Of a DNA stretch of 64,000 nt, positions 1 to 10,115 are shown piece by piece. Both the position numbers and the translations under genes were made by a program. The notes below the pieces were generated by a model. The model was not told the DNA's origin and did no database searches. It was given only the letters and a program-made list of their open reading frames with translations. How positions within the stretch are numbered: the first letter of the stretch is position 1; every line of letters begins with the position of its first letter. Source of the DNA: GCA-2862585 sp965661345 (GTDB taxonomy: Bacteria; Bacteroidota; Bacteroidia; Flavobacteriales; UBA7312); the NCBI GenBank assembly GCA_965661345.1, contig CBFIDK010000001.1:124001-188000 (forward strand), given 5' to 3'.

Positions 1-684
1 CTAAAGAAAGCCTATGTTGACGCTCTAGCAGGAGATCCTATTTCTGCTTTTGGCGGTGTACTCGTTTGCAACTCTGAACTTGACTTAGATACTGCAAATG
101 AAATCAACACATTATTTTTTGAAATCATCATTGCTCCTTCATACCAAAATGAAGCGCTCGAAGTATTGAAATCTAAGAAAAATCGTATTATATTAGTGCA
201 GAAGGAAACTGTTTTACCGAATAGGCAATTTCGCACAATACTAAATGGTGTCTTAGAACAAGAAAAAGACACAGTTATTGACAAAGCCGAAGGTATGAAA
301 ACGGTGACAGAGATTGAGCCAAGCGAACAACAATTGACCGATTTAGAGTTTGCCAGTAAAGTGTGTAAAAACACTAAATCAAATGCAATTGTTCTAGTAA
401 AGAACAATCAACTGTTGGCTAGTGGAGTAGGACAAACCTCTCGAGTTGACGCCTTAAAGCAAGCTATTGCAAAGGCAAGACAATTTGATTTTGAACTCGA
501 AGGAAGTGTAATGGCGTCTGACGCATTCTTTCCGTTCGCTGATTGTGTAGAAATAGCACACGATGCGGGCATAAAAGCAGTAGTACAACCTGGCGGGTCG
601 ATAAAAGACCAACTATCAATTGATTACTGTAATGAAAATAAAATGGTTATGGTAATGACCGGAACTAGACACTTTAAACATTAA
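1..684 (+). CDS. purH: Bifunctional AICAR transformylase/IMP cyclohydrolase PurH (C-terminal part)
   Basis: The reading frame is open from the first base, so the gene is cut by the window edge and only about 227 C-terminal residues are present out of roughly 510 usual for the family. This part is the formyltransferase (AICARFT) domain, which formylates AICAR with 10-formyl-THF in the late steps of purine synthesis. Visible signatures are AGDPISAFGG near the start, ASDAFFPFADCVE, QPGGSIKD, and the ending VMTGTRHFKH, which matches the usual PurH C-terminus. Eleven bases separate it from mreB, and purH upstream of mreBCD is a common arrangement in Flavobacteriia. A start at an internal ATG at 166 would remove most of the catalytic domain and is not credible. 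Confidence 0.96.
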   Translation, partial: LKKAYVDALAGDPISAFGGVLVCNSELDLDTANEINTLFFEIIIAPSYQNEALEVLKSKKNRIILVQKETVLPNRQFRTILNGVLEQEKDTVIDKAEGMKTVTEIEPSEQQLTDLEFASKVCKNTKSNAIVLVKNNQLLASGVGQTSRVDALKQAIAKARQFDFELEGSVMASDAFFPFADCVEIAHDAGIKAVVQPGGSIKDQLSIDYCNENKMVMVMTGTRHFKH

Positions 685-695
685 AACTTAATAAT

Positions 696-1718
696 ATGGG
701 TTTTTTCGATTTTATGACGCAAGAGATTGCAATTGACTTAGGCACTGCAAACACTCTTATTATACACAATGACAAAGTTGTTGTGGACGAACCCTCAATT
801 GTTGCTAAAGACATCATACTTGGTAAAGTTGTAGCCATTGGAAAAAAGGCTCAACAAATGCATGGAAAAACGCATAAAACGATTGAAACCATTCGGCCTT
901 TAAAAGATGGTGTAATCGCTGATTTCTCTGCTGCTGAACAAATGATTCGCGGAATGATTAAAATGATTCCTAGACGAAAAACATTGTTTTCGCCATCTTT
1001 AAAAATGGTTGTTTGTATTCCCTCAGGAATTACTGAAGTGGAGAAAAGGGCTGTTAAAGACTCCGCTGAACACGCTGGTGCTAAAGAAGTATTCTTGATT
1101 CATGAACCAATGGCGGCAGCGATTGGTATTGGAGTCGATGTACTAGAGCCGAAAGGAAACATGATAATTGACATAGGCGGTGGTACTTCAGAAATTGCCG
1201 TTATCTCTTTAGGAGGTATTGTTACCGACCGTTCAATTAGAGTCGCAGGTGATAATTTCACAACCGACATTCGTATTTACATGAGAAATCATCACAATAT
1301 AGATATCGGTGAACGAATGGCTGAGAAAATTAAAATTAATGTCGGAGCAGCCCTTCAAGAATTAGACGAGCCACCACCAAATTTTGCCGTTCACGGAAGA
1401 GATTTAATGAGTGGTATTCCAAAAGAAATTATTGTAACCTATAAAGAGATTGCACGCGCATTGGATCAAACTATATCGCAAATTGAGCAGGCGGTTTTGG
1501 CAGCATTAGGTCAAACTCCACCTGAACTTTCTGCAGACATTTATAACACTGGAATTTATCTAACTGGTGGAGGGTCTATGTTAAGAGGTCTTGATAAACG
1601 AATTTCTTTAAAAACTAAGCTACCAGTTTATGTAGCCGAAGACCCATTAAGAGCAGTAGCAAGAGGAACGGGTATTGCACTTAAAAACACCGACAACTTC
1701 CCATTTTTAATTCGATAA
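696..1718 (+). CDS. mreB: Rod shape-determining protein MreB
   Basis: This is an actin-like ATPase that forms membrane-associated filaments and positions the lateral wall synthesis machinery. The 340-residue length is normal. The N-terminus has a short amphipathic stretch (MGFFDFM) followed by the phosphate-1 motif DLGTANT at residues 14-20. The phosphate-2 motif DIGGGTSE lies near residue 159, and the adenosine motif GGGSMLRG near residue 290. It starts an operon-like run with mreC, mreD, mrdA and rodA, whose products form the elongasome. Nothing is missing or degraded. Confidence 0.98.
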   Translation: MGFFDFMTQEIAIDLGTANTLIIHNDKVVVDEPSIVAKDIILGKVVAIGKKAQQMHGKTHKTIETIRPLKDGVIADFSAAEQMIRGMIKMIPRRKTLFSPSLKMVVCIPSGITEVEKRAVKDSAEHAGAKEVFLIHEPMAAAIGIGVDVLEPKGNMIIDIGGGTSEIAVISLGGIVTDRSIRVAGDNFTTDIRIYMRNHHNIDIGERMAEKIKINVGAALQELDEPPPNFAVHGRDLMSGIPKEIIVTYKEIARALDQTISQIEQAVLAALGQTPPELSADIYNTGIYLTGGGSMLRGLDKRISLKTKLPVYVAEDPLRAVARGTGIALKNTDNFPFLIR

Positions 1719-1732
1719 TTATTGAGTAGATA

Positions 1733-2530
1733 ATGCGTAACTTAATAGAATTATTAAATAAGTATAATCATCAGATTTTATTTATTCTTCTAGAGTTTTT
1801 TGCATTTTTTCTCATAATTCAGAATAACAGTTTTCAAAAAGCGGCTTTCATCAATTCCACAAATGGCATAACCGCTTCTAGCTTTTTAGCAATCAGTAAT
1901 GTTAAAAGTTATTTTTCTTTAAAAAGCACAAACGAGCTACTGTTACTGGAGAATGCAAAGCTTAAAAGTTTAATAAGTTACCAGAGTAAGGATAGCATAA
2001 GCTCTACAAATCCGAACCATTATATTCCTGCCACAATAATTAATAATTCGGTAGCACGCGCAAACAATTATATCACTATTGACAAAGGAAGTATTGACGG
2101 TATTAAAAAAGGAATGGGTGTAGTGAGCAACAATGGTGTTATCGGCATTGTAAAAGAAACATCAAAACACTTTAGCAGTGTGTTATCCGTACTTCACAGC
2201 CAAAGTAAAGTAAGTGTCGTGCTCAAAAAGAACAACCATTTCGGCTCATTACAGTGGGACGGCAGAAGCTATAAAAAAGCTAAAATATACGATATACCCT
2301 CTCACGTAAATTTGGAAATAGGTGATACCATAACAACAAGTGGCTTTTCATATATTTTTCCATCCAATACTATAGTTGGAGTAATAAGCGAGATTAAAAC
2401 CAAAGATGATGACAAATTTCATAATCTTAGAATGTCATTTATGGAAGATTTAAAAGAAGTGAAATACGTTAATGTTTGTCAACCTCTTAAAAAGCAGGAG
2501 AAGGAATTATTAGAATCTGAAATTGAATAA
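1733..2530 (+). CDS. mreC: Rod shape-determining protein MreC
   Basis: MreC is a bitopic scaffold that links cytoplasmic MreB to the periplasmic parts of the elongasome. The 265-residue protein has one N-terminal membrane segment at about residues 14-31, a short coiled coil around 60-85, and then the paired beta-barrel domain, including the typical GSIDGIKKGMGVVSNNGVIG stretch. It lies 14 bases after mreB, and its TAA shares one base with the mreD start, which suggests translational coupling. Identification rests on family pattern and on its position between mreB and mreD. Confidence 0.95.
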   Translation: MRNLIELLNKYNHQILFILLEFFAFFLIIQNNSFQKAAFINSTNGITASSFLAISNVKSYFSLKSTNELLLLENAKLKSLISYQSKDSISSTNPNHYIPATIINNSVARANNYITIDKGSIDGIKKGMGVVSNNGVIGIVKETSKHFSSVLSVLHSQSKVSVVLKKNNHFGSLQWDGRSYKKAKIYDIPSHVNLEIGDTITTSGFSYIFPSNTIVGVISEIKTKDDDKFHNLRMSFMEDLKEVKYVNVCQPLKKQEKELLESEIE

Positions 2531-3051
2531 TGAATAAATTAATAGTTAAACATATCATCAATTTCATAGTATTTGTATCCTTACAAGTATTGGTATTTAA
2601 TAATGTTTTTTTCATGGGTTACATTAACCCTTATATCTACCTAATGTTCCTTTTTCTTCTTCCAATTAGCAAAAAAAACCAAAACTTTTTACTGCTAATT
2701 GCATTTACAACAGGTATAATTATTGATGCATTTCAAAACTCAATGGGGCTACATACTTTTGCTTGCGTGCTTCTAATGTATCTTAAAAGCCCGATACTAC
2801 TCTCTCTTGTCCCTCAATTAAAGAATAGAACCCAAAGTAATATCGTGTTTTCAATTAATGAGTTTGGCTTACCAGTTACAATTATATACACTTCTAGCTT
2901 AGTTTTTATTCATCACTTTGCATTGTTTTTTATTGAAGCTTTTCAGTTCGATTTAGGCAATATTCTTCTTCGAACAATAGCAAGCGGATTGGTAACTTCT
3001 ATATTGCTTATCATATTCCAATTTTTGAACGCTAGAAATACATTGAAGTGA
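2530..3051 (+). CDS. mreD: Rod shape-determining protein MreD
   Basis: This is a 173-residue, very hydrophobic protein with about five predicted membrane segments and no soluble domain, as expected for MreD. Sequence conservation in this family is weak, so the call depends heavily on position: it overlaps the mreC stop by one base and the mrdA start by four. MreD works with MreC in the inner membrane to activate the PBP2-RodA synthase. Confidence 0.88.
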   Translation: MNKLIVKHIINFIVFVSLQVLVFNNVFFMGYINPYIYLMFLFLLPISKKNQNFLLLIAFTTGIIIDAFQNSMGLHTFACVLLMYLKSPILLSLVPQLKNRTQSNIVFSINEFGLPVTIIYTSSLVFIHHFALFFIEAFQFDLGNILLRTIASGLVTSILLIIFQFLNARNTLK

Positions 3052-4865
3052 GAAAGTTTGAAAATAGACCCTATATCATTGGAGGATTTTTCTGTGTTAT
3101 AATTATCATTTTTATAATCCGTTTATTTTCTATTCAAGTAGTTGATGACAGTTTTAAAACATCTTCAGAAAACAACGTTATCAGAAAACAAACTGACCAT
3201 CCCAGAAGAGGACTTATCTACGACAGAAACAATGAGCTGATTGTTTACAATGAAGCTGCTTACGATTTAATGATAACTCCAAATCAAGCTACAAAAATTG
3301 ATACGGCCCTAATCTGCACACTCCTGTCAATAGACACTATAAGCTTAGAAAATAGACTAGAAAAAGCTAAAAAACATTCCATTTATAAATCCAGTATATT
3401 CATGAAACAAATCTCTGTAGAAACGTACACCAAGCTACAAGAGAATATGTTTCTGATGCCAGGATTTTACGTTCAAGCCAGAACGTTAAGAAAGTACCCC
3501 TATTCAACTGCCAGTCACCTTTTGGGATATGTTGGAGAAGTCAATCAACAAATTATTAAGAAAACACCTTATTACAAAGAAGGCGATTACATTGGAGTTA
3601 GCGGTATAGAAAAAGCTTACGAAGACCAACTTAAAGGCATAAAAGGCGAAAAATTATTACTCAAAGATGTTCACAATAACATTAAAGGCAGTTTCAAAAA
3701 TGGGAAATTTGACACCAAATCTATTCCAGGAAAAAACCTAACATCTTCTATTGATATTTTTCTTCAAAATTATGGCGAGCAACTCATGCAAAACAAACGA
3801 GGAAGCATTGTAGCTATTGAACCATCAACTGGCGAAATTTTGTGCCTTATTTCTGCACCAAACTATGACCCCAATACTTTAGTCGGTCGCAAACGATCTG
3901 AAAACTATAACATACTGAATAGTGACAGCGTAAGTAAACCCCTTTTCAACAGAGCAGCTTTGGCACAATACCCTCCAGGCTCAACATTCAAGCTTATAAA
4001 CGCACTTATTGCTTTACAAGAAAAAGTCATTAAACCGAGTAGTCGTTTTGATTGTGACGATGGCTTTATCTATGGCGAGGAAAAAAGAAAAATGAAATGC
4101 CACGAACATCGTTCTCCATTAGACTTATCAGAATCCATAGCAACATCGTGTAATGCCTACTTCTGTAATGTGTACAAAGCCATCATAGAAAGCTATCCGT
4201 CAACCTATGAAGGATACGATAGGTGGCGAAAGTATGTGGTAAGTTTTGGGCTAGGAAATTGGCTGAATAATGATTTACCCACTGGGCAAAAAGGATTTGT
4301 GCCAAATAGAAACTACTACGATAAAATCTATGGTAAAAAAAGATGGAAATCATTAACCAACTTATCCTTATCAATTGGACAAGACGCACTATTGACAACA
4401 CCTATTCAAATGGCTAACATGACTGCAGCCATTGCTAACAGAGGCTATTATTATACCCCTCACATTGTCAAACACATAGAGAATGATAGCATTGATTCAC
4501 GCTTCAAAAAAAGAAATTATACTGAGATAGATTCCTCATATTTTGACATCGTAATTAATGGTATGCAAGAAGTTGTTGAAAACAAAGAGCTCGGAACATC
4601 AAATATTGCTATAATGGATGATGTAGCAGTATGTGGCAAAACAGGAACGGCACAAAATCCACATGGTGAAGATCACTCTATTTTTATTGGGTTTGCCCCA
4701 AAAGACAATCCAAAGATAGCATTAGCAGTATATGTCGAAAATGGGGGCTGGGGCTCTACATGGGCAGTGCCAATTGGTAGCCTGATGATTGAAAAATATA
4801 TTAATGATACTATTACTAGAAACTATTTAGAAGAACGTATTATAAATGGTGAAATAAAATATTAA
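3048..4865 (+). CDS. mrdA: Penicillin-binding protein 2, elongasome transpeptidase
   Basis: This is a class B penicillin-binding protein that crosslinks lateral peptidoglycan together with the glycosyltransferase RodA. The 605-residue chain has one N-terminal membrane anchor (about residues 10-27), a dimerisation (pedestal) domain, and a transpeptidase domain. The active-site motifs are visible: SxxK as PPGSTFKL near residue 312, SxN as TSCNAY near 367, and KTG as CGKTGTAQN near 530. The start is GTG and overlaps the end of mreD by four bases. The stop shares one base with the rodA ATG. Confidence 0.97.
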   Translation: MRKFENRPYIIGGFFCVIIIIFIIRLFSIQVVDDSFKTSSENNVIRKQTDHPRRGLIYDRNNELIVYNEAAYDLMITPNQATKIDTALICTLLSIDTISLENRLEKAKKHSIYKSSIFMKQISVETYTKLQENMFLMPGFYVQARTLRKYPYSTASHLLGYVGEVNQQIIKKTPYYKEGDYIGVSGIEKAYEDQLKGIKGEKLLLKDVHNNIKGSFKNGKFDTKSIPGKNLTSSIDIFLQNYGEQLMQNKRGSIVAIEPSTGEILCLISAPNYDPNTLVGRKRSENYNILNSDSVSKPLFNRAALAQYPPGSTFKLINALIALQEKVIKPSSRFDCDDGFIYGEEKRKMKCHEHRSPLDLSESIATSCNAYFCNVYKAIIESYPSTYEGYDRWRKYVVSFGLGNWLNNDLPTGQKGFVPNRNYYDKIYGKKRWKSLTNLSLSIGQDALLTTPIQMANMTAAIANRGYYYTPHIVKHIENDSIDSRFKKRNYTEIDSSYFDIVINGMQEVVENKELGTSNIAIMDDVAVCGKTGTAQNPHGEDHSIFIGFAPKDNPKIALAVYVENGGWGSTWAVPIGSLMIEKYINDTITRNYLEERIINGEIKY

Positions 4866-6124
4866 TGCGATTAAAGAAACAAATATTTGACCATGTTGAT
4901 TGGTGGACAATTTCAATGTACCTTATTTTGGTACTCATTGGATGGTTAAACATTTACGCTGCTTTATATAACGAAAATTATGGGATTTTTGATTTCAGCC
5001 AGAAGTATGGACGACAGTTAGTTTGGATATTAATAGCATTTGTTATTGCCTTGTTCATACTATTTTTTAACTGGAAATTTTTTGATGGTTTTGCGTACAT
5101 AATCTATTTTATATCCATATTAAGCCTTATCGGGGTGTTATTATTTGGTATCGAAGTAAATGGCGCAAAGTCGTGGTTAGATATTGGGTTTACTCGAATT
5201 CAACCCTCTGAATTCGCAAAAGTAGCCAGCTGCATGGCTGTTGCTAAATTCCTGAGTACACTAAATGTCAGTATCGCAAAATTTAAAAATAAAATTTTGG
5301 TAGCTCTCATAATTTTATGTCCATTTTTTCTAATCATATTGCAAAACGATACTGGCTCGGCTCTTGTTTATTCGGCATTTATTTTGGTACTGTACCGTTT
5401 TGGATTGCCAGCTAACTTTTTGATTTTTGCCATTGTAACGGCGATATTATTTATCACCTCTATTATTGTTCCAAAGGTTGTACTTATTGTCATTTTATCG
5501 TCTTTGGCCATTTTCTTTTTTATTATTTCTAGCAGAAAATTAAGAGAGTTGGTTATTATCATTTCTCTTTTAGCATCTAGTATTGGATTTATTTATAGTG
5601 TCGATTATGTTTTTGACAATGTGTTAGAGCCTCATCATGTCAGTAGAATTAAAATTCTATTGGGTCAAGAAAGCGATCCTCAAGGCGCAGGCTATAACGT
5701 TAATCAATCTATGATAGCAATAGGTTCTGGAGGTTTCGCTGGGAAGGGGTTTTTAAATGGTACGCAAACGAAATTCAACTTTGTACCAGAACAAAGTACC
5801 GATTTCATTTTTTGTACAATTGGTGAAGAATGGGGTTTTATTGGTAGTTTTTTATTATTAGCGCTTTATCTAGCATTTCTATTGCGCTTGATCTATTTAG
5901 CAGAACGACAGCGATCAATTTTTAGTAAAGTCTTTGGTTATGGTGTAGTAAGTATTTTGTTCTTTCATATCGCCATAAACATAGCTATGACTATAGGTCT
6001 AGCTCCTGTCATAGGTATTCCATTACCATTTCTTAGCTATGGAGGCTCATCCCTTTGGGGCTTTACTATTTTAATATTTACATTTCTTAACTTAGACTCT
6101 TACCGACTTCAGGTATTGAGATAA
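4865..6124 (+). CDS. rodA: Peptidoglycan glycosyltransferase RodA (SEDS family)
   Basis: RodA polymerises lipid II into glycan strands at the lateral wall, in complex with PBP2. The 419-residue protein has about ten membrane segments and SEDS features: NGAKSWLDIGFTRIQPSEFAK, NDTGSALVY, and near the end GIPLPFLSYGGSSLWG. The WxQPSEFAK-like element and the conserved acidic loop residues are intact. It is the last gene of the mre operon and is followed at once by a hairpin terminator shared with the converging gene. Confidence 0.97.
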   Translation: MRLKKQIFDHVDWWTISMYLILVLIGWLNIYAALYNENYGIFDFSQKYGRQLVWILIAFVIALFILFFNWKFFDGFAYIIYFISILSLIGVLLFGIEVNGAKSWLDIGFTRIQPSEFAKVASCMAVAKFLSTLNVSIAKFKNKILVALIILCPFFLIILQNDTGSALVYSAFILVLYRFGLPANFLIFAIVTAILFITSIIVPKVVLIVILSSLAIFFFIISSRKLRELVIIISLLASSIGFIYSVDYVFDNVLEPHHVSRIKILLGQESDPQGAGYNVNQSMIAIGSGGFAGKGFLNGTQTKFNFVPEQSTDFIFCTIGEEWGFIGSFLLLALYLAFLLRLIYLAERQRSIFSKVFGYGVVSILFFHIAINIAMTIGLAPVIGIPLPFLSYGGSSLWGFTILIFTFLNLDSYRLQVLR

Positions 6125-6158
6125 AAAAACCCTCAATGATAATATCATGAGGGTTTAA
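6124..6158. terminator. Bidirectional intrinsic terminator between rodA and the PpiD-like gene
   Basis: The hairpin arms are CCCTCAATGAT (6130-6140) and ATCATGAGGG (6144-6153), with a three-base loop and one bulged A. A run of A precedes the left arm and TTT follows the right arm, so it can terminate transcripts arriving from either side. It lies between two converging genes. Confidence 0.85.
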
Positions 6159-6176
6159 TGTGATTTTTATAAACTA

Positions 6177-8237
6177 TTAATAAAAGTCAGCTCTATTATC
6201 TTTAACATCAGCAAGTTCTAACAAAGCTTGATATACTTGAAATGATGATCTGCTTTTTAAAGTTGAGATTATTGAATTTTTTGTACTGGCAAATTCAACT
6301 GAAGATGGTGAGGCGATTACTTTATCAACCTGTATCATACAAACGCCTTTAGAAGTAGCAAATACATTTGTTGTTTCCCCTTCTTCAACGGCAAAAACAG
6401 CGCCCACAAAAGCTGGCTCGTTTCCTAAAGATGGAACTTGACTACTTGAGAACGATAAGCCCTCGGCCTTACTCATGCTCACACCATAATTTGATTCTAC
6501 TTCTTGAAGCGATGAATATTGAGAAAGCTCTTCCAGTAGCATTTCAGATTTTTTATTGTTTCGTACTATTGGCTCAATTGTAGAACGTACATCCTCTATG
6601 TCGACTATTCCTTCGTCTTTGATTGATGTTAGACAAGCAACAACAATTTTATCGTTGAATTCAAATACATCGGATACATCGCCAATTTCAGCATCATATG
6701 CCCATTTTACTAATTCTCTTGGGCTTTCTAAACCAGCAATATTAATAGTGTTTGCCAATAAGCCGTCAGCTAATCGTTTCGTCAAATTTTGATTTACTAC
6801 ATTTTCGTTAAACTGATCATAGTTAGTGGTTTCAGAAGCAAACTTACCTGCAGCGGCAAATACTTTTTGGTATGTGGCATTGCTGTACTCTACCCTACGA
6901 TCTAGATAGGCTACTTTATATTTTTTTGATTTTGAAGATTGATCAGTAACTTCTATTAGGTGTGTTCCAAATTGAGTATTTACTGATACCAATTCCCCTT
7001 TTTTAGCCGAAAAACAAGCGTCGTTGAACTCTGTTACCATTACGCCTTCAGCAAACCACTCGAGATTACCTCCGTTAGCAGCAGAACCTCTATCTTCAGA
7101 GAACTCTTGGGCTAGGTCAGAAAAAGATTGTCCTGAATTAATTAATGATTTTATACTGTCAATTCTTTCTTCGGCATTAGCTCCACTAATTAAAATGTGT
7201 CTTGCTTCAACAGAATCAGGTCTATTAGAAGTGTCAACAAGCTTTGCTAAACGAAGTATACCAGATGATTGAGTGTATGGCCCAACTACTGTTCCATTAT
7301 CTGCACCAACTAGTGAACTTGCGTTAGCTCGTAAATCGCTTTCAGAAACGAATATGACTCTGTTGAACACGTCTGAGTTTTTTCTTGTAAACTGATCGTC
7401 ATCATCAGAATTAGCAAAATCTGTTTTGATATCTTCAATCCAGTTAGACGCATCCTCTCTGTCTTCTTGTGATGGCGTTACATTGAACACTACATATTCA
7501 ATTTCTCTTGAAGCATCTTGCTGATATTCCTCACTATTTTCTTCAATGTAATTTTCTAAATCGTTATCGGAAATTTCTATTAAACTATCAGGGATAGTAT
7601 TGAAAGGTATCTGTACGTAGGATACATTTCTTATTTCACTTTGAGAAGCTCTATCAGATTTGGCCTGCCAATCAGACACAAATAAGCCTTTGCTTATCAT
7701 AGCATTGTATTTATTGTTACGACGCTCTTCCAGAATTGCTTTTTCAAAATTTAACCATTGGGCTTTTGCTTGACCGGTTTCATCGTTATTGATATCCTCT
7801 TTCAAAAATTGTAATAAACGTGATCTATCAAACTGACCAGTTTCAGGATTTGAAAAAGCTTGCTTGACAGTCTCGTATGGATTTTCGCCTTGAACCATTT
7901 CAAAGATTTCTGAAGCAGAAACCTCAACTCCTAAGTCTGAGAACTGACCTTTTAGTACCGTTTCTCTTACCATCTGATTCCACACTGAATTACGAATTTG
8001 CGCAATGTCAATGTTTGGATTTGATTGCTTCTGTGTATCAAATGTTTGTTGAACTCTTTGTTCAAAAACCTGAAAGTCTATTTCTTCGTTAGCTACTGTA
8101 CCAACAACTAAATCAGTAGGTCCAGACCCTCCATTTTGAGAAGACAATAAGTCAGTTAATATAAAAGCTAATAGTGCAAAACCAATTACAAAAAGTAATA
8201 GTCCTGAACGGTTTCTAATTTTTTCTAAGGTTATCAT
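6177..8237 (-). CDS. PpiD/SurA-like periplasmic peptidyl-prolyl isomerase
   Basis: This is a membrane-anchored periplasmic folding factor, likely assisting outer-membrane protein assembly. Of its 686 residues, about 12-30 form one membrane segment, followed by a SurA-N-like chaperone region. A parvulin rotamase domain spans about residues 342-435, with the recognisable EARHILISG start, FSDLAQEFSED, and GGNLEWFAEG. A second, less conserved isomerase-like region follows. It is the last gene of the minus-strand operon that includes lptC and the CorC-like gene, which fits an envelope role. The substrates are not known from sequence. Confidence 0.93.
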   Translation of the reverse strand: MITLEKIRNRSGLLLFVIGFALLAFILTDLLSSQNGGSGPTDLVVGTVANEEIDFQVFEQRVQQTFDTQKQSNPNIDIAQIRNSVWNQMVRETVLKGQFSDLGVEVSASEIFEMVQGENPYETVKQAFSNPETGQFDRSRLLQFLKEDINNDETGQAKAQWLNFEKAILEERRNNKYNAMISKGLFVSDWQAKSDRASQSEIRNVSYVQIPFNTIPDSLIEISDNDLENYIEENSEEYQQDASREIEYVVFNVTPSQEDREDASNWIEDIKTDFANSDDDDQFTRKNSDVFNRVIFVSESDLRANASSLVGADNGTVVGPYTQSSGILRLAKLVDTSNRPDSVEARHILISGANAEERIDSIKSLINSGQSFSDLAQEFSEDRGSAANGGNLEWFAEGVMVTEFNDACFSAKKGELVSVNTQFGTHLIEVTDQSSKSKKYKVAYLDRRVEYSNATYQKVFAAAGKFASETTNYDQFNENVVNQNLTKRLADGLLANTINIAGLESPRELVKWAYDAEIGDVSDVFEFNDKIVVACLTSIKDEGIVDIEDVRSTIEPIVRNNKKSEMLLEELSQYSSLQEVESNYGVSMSKAEGLSFSSSQVPSLGNEPAFVGAVFAVEEGETTNVFATSKGVCMIQVDKVIASPSSVEFASTKNSIISTLKSRSSFQVYQALLELADVKDNRADFY

Positions 8238-8298
8238 ACGTCAATAATTATCAAGATGGCGAATATACAAATGTTAAATGACATAAAAAATAGATAAA

Positions 8299-9546
8299 TT
8301 ACTCAGTTTTTACAATAGTAATTTCGTCAATTTTATTGTTGGAAACTTCTTCTATCAGAAATTGATAATCTCCTATAGAAATCTCAGTATTTTTTTCAGG
8401 AATTTCCTCTAAATAACTGATTAGCAATCCACCGAGCGTTTCATACTCTTCGGATTTGGGGAGGTTGAAATGGTATTTGTCGTTCAAGTAGTCTATTTCC
8501 AGGCGAGCAGAAAATTTAAAAGTGTATTCATTCAACTGTTTTTCTAGTTCAGTTTCGTTATCGTGTTCATCTTCAATATCACCAAGTATTTCTTCGACGA
8601 CATCTTCAACGGTAATCATGCCCGATGTTCCTCCAAATTCGTCTACGACTACTGCTACACCCTTTCTTTTTTTGATGAACAACTCTAGTAAATCAATGGC
8701 TAACATGCTTTCTGGCACATAAGGTATTGGAATTAATATTGACTTAATATCTTTTGGCGAGGTAAACATCTCGTTGGAATGTGCATAACCAATTATTTTA
8801 TCAATATTTTCTTTGTAAATAAGAACCTTGGAGAGTTTCGTACTTATAAAAATATCACGTAAATCTTCTATGGATTTTGTGACATCTATGGCTACAATTT
8901 CAGTTCTCGGCAGCATGCATTCTCTGATCTTCACGTTGGAAAAGTCAAGCGCATTTTGAAGGATGTGAACTTCAACATCAAGGTTTTTATTTTCTCTGTC
9001 GTCAATGTGTAACTTCAGGTATTCTTCTAAGTCAATTTTACCAAATACAGGAGAGTCTTCTACCAAAGCCATTCCCAATATTTTTAATCCCTTTTTGGAT
9101 AGGTAAAGTGTTATAGATACTATTGGCGAAAGCAGATAATAGAAAATTACTAAGGGAACTATACCAGCTTTTAAAAAACGATTGGGATTTAGTCTAAAAA
9201 AGGCTTTTGGCAAAAACTCGGCACTAACGAGTATAATTAACGTTGAAATAAGAGTTTGTATTAAAAGAACTAGAAATGACGACTGGGTAAAAACCTCTAT
9301 TTTTGGCTCTAGAATTTTCGCCATACAAATTCCATAGACGACTAATGAAATATTATTCCCAACGAGCATAGTCGCAATAAATCGTGACGGCGAATGAAGA
9401 ATTTTTTCAAGCATGTTAGACACAAAAGAATTGGATTGTTTATCCAGTTCTAACTTCAGCTTGTTAGAAGAAACATAGGCAATTTCCATTCCTGAAAAAA
9501 ATGCTGAAAGAATAATGGTAATTAAAATGATTGACCAAATTGTCAT
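8299..9546 (-). CDS. CorC/HlyC-like CBS-domain membrane protein (CNNM family)
   Basis: This is a member of the CNNM/CorC family, often annotated as hemolysin family protein, whose characterised members act in magnesium or cobalt efflux. The order is: a DUF21 membrane domain with about four segments (residues 1-175), two CBS domains (about 190-320) including the VVVDEFGGTSGMITVEDVVEEILG element, and a C-terminal CorC_HlyC domain. It starts one base after the lptC stop. The related gliding protein GldE has the same architecture and cannot be fully excluded, but the neighbours favour the generic lptC-linked member. Confidence 0.92.
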   Translation of the reverse strand: MTIWSIILITIILSAFFSGMEIAYVSSNKLKLELDKQSNSFVSNMLEKILHSPSRFIATMLVGNNISLVVYGICMAKILEPKIEVFTQSSFLVLLIQTLISTLIILVSAEFLPKAFFRLNPNRFLKAGIVPLVIFYYLLSPIVSITLYLSKKGLKILGMALVEDSPVFGKIDLEEYLKLHIDDRENKNLDVEVHILQNALDFSNVKIRECMLPRTEIVAIDVTKSIEDLRDIFISTKLSKVLIYKENIDKIIGYAHSNEMFTSPKDIKSILIPIPYVPESMLAIDLLELFIKKRKGVAVVVDEFGGTSGMITVEDVVEEILGDIEDEHDNETELEKQLNEYTFKFSARLEIDYLNDKYHFNLPKSEEYETLGGLLISYLEEIPEKNTEISIGDYQFLIEEVSNNKIDEITIVKTE

Positions 9547-9547
9547 G

Positions 9548-10066
9548 CTAGCGATCTATTGAAATAGTTCCTTTAATCTTGTTTATTGTGTATTTAGTAA
9601 AGTTTTGATTAGAAACTAATCCTTGACCAAATATAACTTCATTTTGAGTAGTTATCTTTATAAAATCATCAGTAAAAATTTCTTGCTTTTTTTGACTCCA
9701 ATTTAGGGTCTCGGTTTCCAGAACATCACCATTTACATTACGTACAACTACATTTTTTTCTGCTTGCATTATATCATTTTCTTCATCAATAATTGCATAA
9801 TCCGATAATAGCTCAGACTCTTTTTTACCTTTTTCATCAAAAAACTGAACCCTTAATCCATCTTTTAGTTCTAGGTAATTTTTTTCGTCATTATACCGAT
9901 TCATAACCGCTGCATTTAGCAGAACTCTGACTTTTGAAGAGTCACTGTAAATAATTTCGCAATCCTTGATGGTTTCTACAGGAAATGAAGATTGGTTTTG
10001 TATGGAAATTTCTATAATAGTCTCCAAGTCATTTGAACATGAAAATAAAAGAATACTAAGCCACAA
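9548..10066 (-). CDS. lptC: LPS export periplasmic protein LptC
   Basis: LptC hands lipopolysaccharide from the LptBFG extractor to the periplasmic bridge. The 172-residue sequence shows the LptC/OstA-type beta pattern (DYAIIDEENDIMQAEKNVVV, VLETETLNWSQ). Its place between a TPR gene and the CorC-like gene is the usual one in Flavobacteriia. The start is doubtful. The call uses a TTG at 10066, which leaves only nine residues before the lipobox-like FSC. The frame stays open upstream to about 10111 and encodes a lysine and more hydrophobic residues, but it contains no ATG, GTG or TTG. The true protein may therefore begin upstream at a rare start codon. Confidence 0.82.
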   Translation of the reverse strand: MWLSILLFSCSNDLETIIEISIQNQSSFPVETIKDCEIIYSDSSKVRVLLNAAVMNRYNDEKNYLELKDGLRVQFFDEKGKKESELLSDYAIIDEENDIMQAEKNVVVRNVNGDVLETETLNWSQKKQEIFTDDFIKITTQNEVIFGQGLVSNQNFTKYTINKIKGTISIDR

Positions 10067-10115
10067 AAAATGTACTTTGAAAAAGGCAGTATGAGGTTGC
10101 TCGTCTATGGACTAA